41,126 nucleotides of DNA from NCBI RefSeq assembly GCF_013823965.1, contig NZ_PNNA01000035.1, positions 1 through 41,126 of the forward strand, given 5' to 3'. Below the pieces are notes generated by a model. The model searched no databases. It worked only from the letters and a program-made list of their open reading frames with translations, and was not told the origin of the DNA. A program made the position numbers and the translations under genes. Positions 34,434 to 41,126 of this stretch are shown here, piece by piece (positions within the stretch are counted from its first letter, which is position 1; each line of letters begins with the position of its first letter). This stretch comes from Flavobacterium sp. (GTDB lineage: Bacteria > Bacteroidota > Bacteroidia > Flavobacteriales > Flavobacteriaceae).

Positions 34434-35612
34434 ATGAATAAAAAAGTTGTCATCGTTTCAGCTGTCAGGACTCCAATTGGAAGTTTTATGGGAGGATTAT
34501 CCACTGTTGCCGCACCAAGATTAGGAGCAGCGGCCATAAAAGGCGCATTGGATAAAATACAATTAGACGTGAATTTAGTTGATGAAGTTTTTATGGGCAA
34601 TGTCGTTCAGGCCGGCGTTGGCCAAGCTCCTGCCAGACAAGCCGCGATTTTTGCCGGTTTGCCCAATTCCGTGGCTTGTACCACAGTTAACAAAGTTTGT
34701 GCTTCAGGAATGAAATCAGTGATGTTGGGTGCACAAGCCATTCAATGCGGCGATGCCGAAATTGTAGTTGCCGGAGGAATGGAAAACATGAGCTTGATTC
34801 CACATTATATGCATTTAAGAAATGGCTATAAATTTGGCCCAACCACAATGGTTGACGGAATGCAGAAAGATGGACTGACAGATGCTTACGACAACAATGC
34901 CATGGGTGTTTGTGCCGACTTATGTGCTGCCGAATATAACTTTTCTAGAGAAGATCAAGATAATTTCGCCATTCAATCCTATGAGCGTTCAGCGAAAGCT
35001 TGGGAAGCCGGAAAATTTGACAACGAAATAGTTCCTGTTGCCGTTCCGCAAAGAAAAGGAGATCCAATTATAGTTTCCAAAGATGAAGAATTCACGAATG
35101 TAAAATTGGATAAAATTCCATCATTGAATGCCGTTTTTACAAAAGACGGAACCGTTACTGCCGCCAATGCATCCACAATAAATGACGGGGCTGCTGCCTT
35201 AGTGTTGATGAGTGAGGAAAAAGCATTGTCTTTGGGATTAAAACCATTGGCCTACATTCGCAGTTACGCCGATGCAGCCCAAGAGCCAAAATGGTTTACC
35301 ACAACTCCTTCAAAAGCAATTCCTAAAGCATTGGAAAAAGCCGGATTGACAACTAGTGACGTAGATTATTTCGAATTTAACGAAGCTTTTGCAGTGGTTG
35401 GCTTAGCCAATGCCAAAATCCTTGGATTAGACAACAATAAAGTAAATGTTAATGGTGGAGCGGTTTCTTTAGGACATCCTCTTGGATGTTCCGGAGCGCG
35501 AATCATAGTGACTTTATTAAATGTCTTGGAGCAAAATAGCAGAAAGATTGGTGCAGCAGCTATTTGTAATGGTGGCGGAGGAGCTTCGGCGATTGTTATT
35601 GAAAAAATATAA
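34434..35612 (+). CDS. acetyl-CoA C-acetyltransferase (thiolase)
   Basis: 392-aa cytoplasmic thiolase that condenses two acetyl-CoA or cleaves acetoacetyl-CoA. All catalytic residues sit at the classical positions: Cys89 in NKVCASGMKS, His348 in SLGHPLGCSG, Cys378 in AAICNGGGG. Length is typical for AtoB/PhaA-type enzymes. Chain-length preference is not readable by eye. It is followed by the NlpC/P60 gene after 85 bases that contain an imperfect inverted repeat. Confidence 0.93.
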   Translation: MNKKVVIVSAVRTPIGSFMGGLSTVAAPRLGAAAIKGALDKIQLDVNLVDEVFMGNVVQAGVGQAPARQAAIFAGLPNSVACTTVNKVCASGMKSVMLGAQAIQCGDAEIVVAGGMENMSLIPHYMHLRNGYKFGPTTMVDGMQKDGLTDAYDNNAMGVCADLCAAEYNFSREDQDNFAIQSYERSAKAWEAGKFDNEIVPVAVPQRKGDPIIVSKDEEFTNVKLDKIPSLNAVFTKDGTVTAANASTINDGAAALVLMSEEKALSLGLKPLAYIRSYADAAQEPKWFTTTPSKAIPKALEKAGLTTSDVDYFEFNEAFAVVGLANAKILGLDNNKVNVNGGAVSLGHPLGCSGARIIVTLLNVLEQNSRKIGAAAICNGGGGASAIVIEKI

Positions 35613-35616
35613 ATTT

Positions 35617-35683
35617 TATTCTAAATGATGAATGTTAAATTTTAAATGAATTACACCTAATTCAAAATTTAGAATTTAGAATA
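35617..35683. repeat. imperfect AT-rich inverted repeat between thiolase and NlpC/P60 genes
   Basis: Outer arms TATTCTAAAT (35617-35626) and ATTTAGAATA (35674-35683) are exact reverse complements. Inside them AAATTTT...GAATT (35637-35652) pairs with AATTC-AAAATTT (35659-35670) apart from a four-base bulge. This could be a weak terminator or an intergenic repeat element. Confidence 0.45.
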
Positions 35684-35697
35684 TAAAACAATAAAAT

Positions 35698-36459
35698 ATG
35701 TTCGGAATTTGTAATCTAGCCATAATCCCTCTTCGGTTTGAACCCAGCGACAAAAGTGAAATAGTTTCCCAAGTTTTGTTTGGCGAACATTTTGAAGTTC
35801 TGGAACAATTGAAACAATGGTCAAAAATTAAATTGCAATACGACGATTATGAAGGTTGGGTAGATTCAAAACAATATCAAATTATTTCAGAATCCGAATA
35901 CCACCAATTATCGGAAGATGCCATTGTTTTAAATGCTGATTTGGTTGAATACATTACGGCTCCGAATAATTTACTGCTTCCAATAACATTGGGAGCCTCT
36001 TTGTCCTTTTTGAATCATGGTGATATAAACACATCCAACTATAATTTTGAAGGCACTAAAATCAGCGGCACAAAAACAAAGGATTGTTTGCTAAATACTG
36101 CATTTATGTTTCTCAACGCACCTTATCTTTGGGGTGGCAAAACACCTTTTGGAGTAGATTGTTCGGGCTTTACACAAATGGTTTACAAACTTAACGGTTA
36201 CAAACTGATGCGAGATGCTTCACAGCAATCAAAACAAGGAGAAGCATTGAGTTTTATTGAAGAAAGTGAACCCGGTGATTTAGCATTTTTCGATAATGAG
36301 GATGGCAATATCATTCACGTGGGGATTATCATGGAGGACAATTACATCATTCATGCCAGCGGAAAAGTAAGAATTGACAGGCTGGACCATTTAGGCATTT
36401 ATAATGCCGAAGCCAATAAACATACGCATAAACTTCGGGTCATAAAAAAAATAATATAA
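35698..36459 (+). CDS. NlpC/P60 cysteine peptidase with SH3-like domain
   Basis: 253-aa predicted peptidoglycan-peptide hydrolase. The N-terminal part is bacterial SH3-like (segment EHFEVLEQLKQWSKIKL...GWVDSKQYQ). The C-terminal NlpC/P60 domain (about 125-250) has Cys155 in GVDCSGF, His207 in IIHVGII, and third polar residue His219 in IIHASG. No signal peptide is apparent from the ATG at 35698, so it may act in the cytoplasm on recycled muropeptides, like the dipeptidyl-peptidase VI type (inference). It converges on the TPR gene. Confidence 0.88.
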   Translation: MFGICNLAIIPLRFEPSDKSEIVSQVLFGEHFEVLEQLKQWSKIKLQYDDYEGWVDSKQYQIISESEYHQLSEDAIVLNADLVEYITAPNNLLLPITLGASLSFLNHGDINTSNYNFEGTKISGTKTKDCLLNTAFMFLNAPYLWGGKTPFGVDCSGFTQMVYKLNGYKLMRDASQQSKQGEALSFIEESEPGDLAFFDNEDGNIIHVGIIMEDNYIIHASGKVRIDRLDHLGIYNAEANKHTHKLRVIKKII

Positions 36460-36460
36460 A

Positions 36461-36492
36461 AAAAATCCCGATTTTCTTAAATCGGGATTTTT
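36461..36492. terminator. bidirectional terminator
   Basis: A 12-base stem with core ATCCCGAT/ATCGGGAT (36461-36472 with 36481-36492), A-run before and T-run after, between the convergent NlpC/P60 and TPR genes. Confidence 0.88.
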
Positions 36493-36500
36493 TATTTCTG

Positions 36501-37790
36501 CTATTTTAAAGCTTCCAATGCTTTAATTTTTTCTTTCAAAGCTTTGTATTCGGTAGTCATTTCTAATGCGCTGTAAACATTCAAAAGTGTTTTGGCGACA
36601 TCTAAATTATTAGAATCGATTTCAACTGCTTTTTGAAGAAAAGGAATCACGCCTTTAAACAATTCTTCTCTTTTTGTTTTCAACACTTCATAACGTTTCA
36701 TGTCCTTGGCTGAAGTTCCCAATTTATTCATTTCGTCAATAATTACCTTCTCGTCTTCCAGTTTTAAGGCTGCCAAGTTGATGTAACCATTAATGTAATT
36801 AGGATTGATTTCAATTACTTTTTTATAGTACTTTTCAGCATCTACAGCATTTTTTGCATTGGCACTAAGCACTCCTAAATTAAAAATCAAATCAACGTCA
36901 TTTGGATTTTTTTCCAATGCTTCTGCAATTAATTTTTTATAAGTTTCAAAATCTTTTGTCTCTAAGTACAAGTTGGCTTCGGTCAAAATCAATGAAGTAT
37001 CTTCAGGATTTGCTTTTCTGGCATCAGAAATTGCTTTTTTAGCTTCTTCCGTTTTTCCGTCTTGAACTAAAATCAAGGCAATGTTTTTATAGATTTCGCC
37101 TCTTTTTGAAGGAATGGCTTCCGTTTTTGGTTTTTCGTGCGTTCCTAATTTTACTGCTAAATCTCTTTCTTTGGCTGTGGTGTACAAATCTTCCTGACCT
37201 GTTAATTTATTCATTGCCAAATAACTCGTTCCTTTACCGGAATAATTCAATGTTTTCAGTTCTTCATACATTTTAAGAGCTGTGGCATAATCTTTACCGT
37301 TTACGTAAGTTGAAGCTGAATAATACAAATTTATGGTGTCCTTTTTGTCCAACAAATATGCATCGTACAACTTTTTCCCACCTTCAACATGTTTATCCAC
37401 TTTAGAATCAGCAATGGCACTGGTAATCAATTTGTATTTGATGTCAATGATTGAAGTAGTGGCTTGAGCAGAATATTTAACTTTTCCGGAAGCTTTCTCG
37501 ACTGCCATTAAATCCTGGTAAGCTTTTGCTGCCAATGATAAATTCTTTCCTTCTTCCACTTTTTTATTGGCCAAATCCAAATAAGCATTTCCTTTTACAA
37601 AGAAATATTGGGCTTTTTCATTATCGGGAGCAGTAGCCGATGATGATTCAGCTCCTTGCAAAATAGTTATTGCTTCCTGGGAATTACCAGCTTTTAGCGC
37701 TTTTTCAGCAGCTTTGATTTGATCTTTTTGAGCAAAAGTGGCTACTGATATCAACAATGCTGATGCTAGTATTACATATTTACTTTTCAT
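36501..37790 (-). CDS. secreted tetratricopeptide-repeat protein
   Basis: About 429 aa with a signal peptide (YVILASALLISVATFAQ) and TPR helices through most of the length. The clearest repeat is around residues 300-350 (NPNDVDLIFNLGVLSANAKN then AEKYYKKVIEINPNYINGYINLAALK). Probably a periplasmic or outer-membrane-associated scaffold; no specific partner can be named. The ATG at 37790 starts directly at the signal peptide; an upstream ATG at 37859 would put 23 basic residues before it and is unlikely. It lies 96 bases downstream of gyrA on the same strand, a neighbour arrangement that may be conserved in flavobacteria. Confidence 0.85.
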   Translation of the reverse strand: MKSKYVILASALLISVATFAQKDQIKAAEKALKAGNSQEAITILQGAESSSATAPDNEKAQYFFVKGNAYLDLANKKVEEGKNLSLAAKAYQDLMAVEKASGKVKYSAQATTSIIDIKYKLITSAIADSKVDKHVEGGKKLYDAYLLDKKDTINLYYSASTYVNGKDYATALKMYEELKTLNYSGKGTSYLAMNKLTGQEDLYTTAKERDLAVKLGTHEKPKTEAIPSKRGEIYKNIALILVQDGKTEEAKKAISDARKANPEDTSLILTEANLYLETKDFETYKKLIAEALEKNPNDVDLIFNLGVLSANAKNAVDAEKYYKKVIEINPNYINGYINLAALKLEDEKVIIDEMNKLGTSAKDMKRYEVLKTKREELFKGVIPFLQKAVEIDSNNLDVAKTLLNVYSALEMTTEYKALKEKIKALEALK

Positions 37791-37886
37791 AATTTTTATT
37801 TTAAATTTTATGCGCCAAAAATAGCGAGAAAAACATTTATCCTTTATGATTTTTATCATAAATAATAATGTTGGTTATGTTATTTA

Positions 37887-40517
37887 TTATTTTTCGTCGT
37901 CTGAATCGTCTTCTTCGTTTTCGTCCGAATCATCTTCGTCTTCCACGGAATCATCTTCATCCTCTTCGTCCTCGTCATCTGCACCTTCATCTTCAAGGAC
38001 TTCAAGAACAGGTTTCACTCTTTCGATAGCTTCCGTTTCTATTACATTTCCGTCTTCGTCGACTTCAACTTCGGCAACATCGTCTTTCATTACTTTAGTA
38101 ACTGCGGCTATCGAATCGTTTCCTTTGATGTTGATTAATTTAACACCTTGAGTGGCACGTCCCATAACTCTTAAATCTTCGACAGCCATTCTAATGGTTA
38201 ATCCAGATTTGTTGATAATCATTAAATCATCTGAATCAGTAACTGCATTTATCGATATCAATTTACCTGTTTTCTCAGTGATATTCAAGGTTTTTACCCC
38301 TTTTCCACCACGATTCGTGATTCTATATTCGTCAAGGCTGGAACGTTTTCCGTAACCATTTTCGGCAACTACCAGAATCTCGCTGTTCATGTCATTTACA
38401 GTAACCATGCCAATTACTTCATCTGTGTCATCTTTTAAAGTAATTCCACGAACTCCAGAAGCGGTTCTTCCCATCGGACGTGTTTTAGTTTCTTCAAAAC
38501 GAACCAATTTTCCTGATTTCACGGCCAATATAATTTGGCTTTCTCCATTGGTCAGTTTGGCTTCCAATAATTCGTCGCCTTCCTTAACGGTTATCGCGGC
38601 TACTCCATTTACTCTAGGTTTAGAATATTTCTCCAAAGAAGTTTTTTTGACTTGACCTTTTTTGGTCACCATAATAAGGTTATGGCTGTTGATGTAATCC
38701 TTGTCTTTTAAATCTTGGGTACAAATAAATGCTTTTACTTTATCGTCACTTTCGATATTGATCAAGTTTTGCAGAGCCCTGCCTTTTGCCGTTTTGCTTC
38801 CTTCAGGAATTTCATAAACACGCATCCAGAAACATTTTCCTTTTTGGGTAAAGAACATCATGTATTGGTGATTCGTCGCCACAAACATGTGTTCCAAGAA
38901 ATCTTGATCTCTTGTTCCGGCACTTTTTTGACCAACTCCTCCTCTATTTTGTGTTTTGTATTCCGACAAATTAGTACGTTTGATGTAACCGGCGTGCGAA
39001 ATGGTGATTACCACATTTTCATCGGCAATCAAATCTTCGATGCTTACGTCTCCACCTGAATATTCGATTAATGAACGACGAGCATCTCCATATTTATCAC
39101 GAATTTCAATAAGCTCTTCTTTTATCAAGGCAGTTCTTAATTTAATATCGTCCAATAAAGCTTGTAAATGATCTATTAACTTCATTATTTCGTCATATTC
39201 CGCTCTTAATTTGTCTTGTTCCAGACCTGTCAATTGACGCAAACGCATTTCTACGATGGCACGAGACTGAATATCGGACAATTGGAATCTTTCGATTAAT
39301 TTTTCCCTGGCTTCTTCCGTGTTTTTTGAAGCTTTGATTAAAGCAATTACTTCATCGATATTATCCGAAGCAATGATTAAACCTTCCAAGATATGTGCTC
39401 TTTCACGTGCTTTGCGCAAATCAAACTGTGTTCTACGAACCACAACATCATGACGGTGTTCCACAAAATAGTGAATCATGTCTTTTAGATTCAACATTTG
39501 CGGACGACCTTTTACCAATGCAATATTGTTGACACTGAATGATGATTGTAACTGCGTAAACTTGTAAAGTGTATTCAAAACCACGTTTGGCGTGGCATCC
39601 CGTTTCAAAATATAAACGATACGCATCCCGTTTCTATCGGATTCGTCGCGAATATTGGCAATTCCATCTATTTTCTTTTCGTTAACCAAATCGGCAGTAC
39701 GCTTAATCATGTCTGCTTTGTTGACTTGGTATGGAATTTCGGTAACCACGATGCAATCTCTTCCATCCACTTCTTCAAAACTAATTTTGGCACGAATTAC
39801 GATACGTCCACGACCCGTTTTAAAAGCTTCACGAACGCCTTCATAACCATATATTGTTCCTCCGGTTGGAAAATCCGGAGCTTTGATATGGGTCATTAAT
39901 TCATCTATTTCAATTTCGTTATTGTCAATATAGGCCAATGTTCCATTGACAACTTCAGTAAGATTGTGGGGAGGCATGTTAGTTGCCATACCCACGGCTA
40001 TACCCGTTGCACCATTTATTAATAAAGTGGGAACTCTGGTAGGCATCACTTTTGGCTCGTATAAAGTATCGTCAAAGTTCAATTGAAAGTCAACAGTTTC
40101 TTTTTCGATGTCAGCCATTATTTCTTCCGAAATTTTGCGCATTCTGGCTTCGGTATATCGCATTGCTGCTGGGCTATCGCCATCAACAGACCCAAAGTTA
40201 CCTTGTCCGTCCACCAATAAATAGCGTAAACTCCATTCTTGGGCCATACGAACCATGGCGTCATAAACTGAAGTATCGCCATGTGGATGATACTTTCCTA
40301 AAACTTCTCCGACAATTCTTGCAGATTTTTTATGGGCAGATTTTGAAGTTACTCCCAAATCATACATCCCGTAAAGCACTCTTCGATGTACTGGTTTCAA
40401 GCCATCTCTAACATCAGGAAGCGCTCGTGACACAATTACCGACATCGAATAATCGATGTAAGCTGATTTCATTTCATCTTCAATGTTAATGGGAATTAAC
40501 TTTTCTCCTTCAGACAT
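37887..40517 (-). CDS. gyrA: DNA gyrase subunit A
   Basis: 876-aa GyrA. The N-terminal breakage-reunion domain has the catalytic Tyr121 in MRYTEARM and the quinolone-region segment [14 protein letters not shown], with Thr82 at the E. coli Ser83 position. The C-terminal beta-pinwheel includes the GyrA-box-like QNRGGVGQ. It ends with a strongly acidic tail of about 65 residues ([20 protein letters not shown] region), common in this phylum. It acts with GyrB to introduce negative supercoils. A possible -7 element TATATTAG lies upstream. ATG start is clear. Confidence 0.97.
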   Translation of the reverse strand: MSEGEKLIPINIEDEMKSAYIDYSMSVIVSRALPDVRDGLKPVHRRVLYGMYDLGVTSKSAHKKSARIVGEVLGKYHPHGDTSVYDAMVRMAQEWSLRYLLVDGQGNFGSVDGDSPAAMRYTEARMRKISEEIMADIEKETVDFQLNFDDTLYEPKVMPTRVPTLLINGATGIAVGMATNMPPHNLTEVVNGTLAYIDNNEIEIDELMTHIKAPDFPTGGTIYGYEGVREAFKTGRGRIVIRAKISFEEVDGRDCIVVTEIPYQVNKADMIKRTADLVNEKKIDGIANIRDESDRNGMRIVYILKRDATPNVVLNTLYKFTQLQSSFSVNNIALVKGRPQMLNLKDMIHYFVEHRHDVVVRRTQFDLRKARERAHILEGLIIASDNIDEVIALIKASKNTEEAREKLIERFQLSDIQSRAIVEMRLRQLTGLEQDKLRAEYDEIMKLIDHLQALLDDIKLRTALIKEELIEIRDKYGDARRSLIEYSGGDVSIEDLIADENVVITISHAGYIKRTNLSEYKTQNRGGVGQKSAGTRDQDFLEHMFVATNHQYMMFFTQKGKCFWMRVYEIPEGSKTAKGRALQNLINIESDDKVKAFICTQDLKDKDYINSHNLIMVTKKGQVKKTSLEKYSKPRVNGVAAITVKEGDELLEAKLTNGESQIILAVKSGKLVRFEETKTRPMGRTASGVRGITLKDDTDEVIGMVTVNDMNSEILVVAENGYGKRSSLDEYRITNRGGKGVKTLNITEKTGKLISINAVTDSDDLMIINKSGLTIRMAVEDLRVMGRATQGVKLINIKGNDSIAAVTKVMKDDVAEVEVDEDGNVIETEAIERVKPVLEVLEDEGADDEDEEDEDDSVEDEDDSDENEEDDSDDEK

Positions 40518-40726
40518 AAGTTGTTATATTTAATAGATTTATTTTAGTTTCAAAACGTGCTAATATACACCTTTTTGATTTTTTCAAAGCCTTTTTACAC
40601 TACTAATTTCAATGATTTATTAACAAAATTTACTCGTTTTTTAGTTAATAAATTAAGTGATATTTAACGTTTTTTTGATTCTTTTTTTGTCAATTAGCTG
40701 ACAGAAGTTCTTAAAAGGAATGGTTT

Positions 40727-40757
40727 TTGTTTTTCAGTCACAAATTCACTAAATTTA
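40727..40757 (+). promoter_or_regulatory. likely clpC promoter
   Basis: TTG (40727-40729), exactly 20 bases, TAAATTTA (40750-40757), one base off the -7 consensus, 19 bases before the clpC ATG. It lies in the 259-base divergent gap between gyrA and clpC. Confidence 0.55.
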
Positions 40758-40776
40758 CGTTTACAATTATAATATT

Positions 40777-41126
40777 ATGGATGATAATTTTTCACCAAGA
40801 GTAAAAGATGTTATTACCTACAGCAAGGAAGAAGCTTTGCGATTAGGACATGACTTCATAGGAACAGAGCATTTGATATTGGGAATTTTAAGAGATGGCA
40901 ATGGTAAAGCAATAAACATATTGAACAATTTATCCATAGATTTAGACCATCTTCGAAGAAAAGTAGAAATCTTGAGCCCCGCAAGTCCTAACATAGAAAT
41001 CAATAACGACAAAAAGAATCTACACCTTACGCGACAAGCTGAGCGTGCATTAAAGACTACTTTTCTCGAAGCAAAAGTGTTTCACAGCACTTCGATCAGC
41101 ACGGCACATTTATTATTGTGCATTTT
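40777..41126 (+). CDS. clpC: ClpC-type AAA+ unfoldase, N-terminal part (runs off the window)
   Basis: First 116 codons of a ClpC ATPase, cut by the window edge. The sequence is the double Clp_N repeat domain: FSPRVKDVITYSKEEALRLG, HDFIGTEHLILGILRDGNG and, in the second repeat, LTRQAERALKTTFLEAKVFH followed by STAHLLLCIL. It works with ClpP in regulated proteolysis. Divergent from gyrA. Confidence 0.92.
   Translation, partial: MDDNFSPRVKDVITYSKEEALRLGHDFIGTEHLILGILRDGNGKAINILNNLSIDLDHLRRKVEILSPASPNIEINNDKKNLHLTRQAERALKTTFLEAKVFHSTSISTAHLLLCI

Noticed and set aside
37846..38151. A serine-rich plus-strand frame
   Set aside because: It is the antisense of the Asp/Glu-rich tail of GyrA, which yields artificial Ser repeats.
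40272..40274. Thr at the GyrA Ser83-equivalent position as a quinolone-resistance change
   Set aside because: A small hydroxylated residue at this site is probably ordinary wild type in flavobacteria; no evidence of a resistance mutation.

Overview
The window comes from a member of the Bacteroidota, most likely Flavobacterium or a close relative. The DNA is AT-rich and Shine-Dalgarno sequences are weak or absent. Promoters fit the Bacteroidota pattern TTG-N20-TAnnTTTG. The housekeeping end (gyrA with an acidic tail, clpC, a Ser-Pro-Arg tRNA cluster without encoded CCA) and the glycan-utilisation enzyme set fit that lineage.

Positions 1-33,600 form one large locus for using host-type glycoprotein glycans. 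Layout: (i) a minus-strand pair, a DUF3472/DUF5077 secreted protein and a GH109-type alpha-N-acetylgalactosaminidase; (ii) a divergent plus-strand GH101 endo-alpha-N-acetylgalactosaminidase and a CBM9-like protein; (iii) a convergent LacI-family regulator; (iv) a plus-strand intracellular operon: GHMP sugar kinase, sugar nucleotidyltransferase, UDP-sugar-epimerase-like SDR, FHS-type sugar permease, NagB-PIG-L fusion and a small unknown protein, closed by a strong hairpin; (v) a minus-strand operon read GH20, GH2 beta-mannosidase, GH92, GH125, followed by a decayed sulfatase and cutC; (vi) a plus-strand ROK regulator; (vii) a plus-strand sialic-acid operon: nanA, nanM, MFS transporter, two-domain sialate O-acetylesterase and nagA, closed by a terminator.

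Inferred division of labour: GH101 and GH109 take mucin-type O-glycans apart. GH92, GH125, GH2 and GH20 trim N-glycans. The kinase/nucleotidyltransferase/epimerase trio and NagB handle the released Gal, GalNAc or GlcNAc, and the nan genes handle O-acetylated sialic acid. No SusC/SusD pair, sialidase, ManNAc epimerase or ManNAc kinase is visible in the window.

The clearest new signal is regulatory. Four promoters (two divergent ones at 3.1-3.5 kb, one at 8.7 kb, one at 24.5 kb) each carry a LacI-style near-palindrome, TGTGyTCGArCACA, centred 23-25 bases upstream of the -33 TTG, followed by TTG-N20-TAnnTTCR. This ties operons (i), (ii), (iv) and (v) into one regulon, probably under the LacI protein encoded at 7427-8467. 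The nan operon lacks the motif and has a different inverted repeat next to the ROK gene. Other oddities are a GH2 beta-mannosidase missing its internal Ig-like domain, a sulfatase fossil, and a likely serine-recombinase fossil beside tRNA-Arg.

From 33,866 onward the content is core genome: tRNA-Arg, tRNA-Pro and tRNA-Ser on the minus strand, thiolase, an NlpC/P60 peptidase, a TPR protein, gyrA and the start of clpC. All calls are from reading the sequence; no database search was run.
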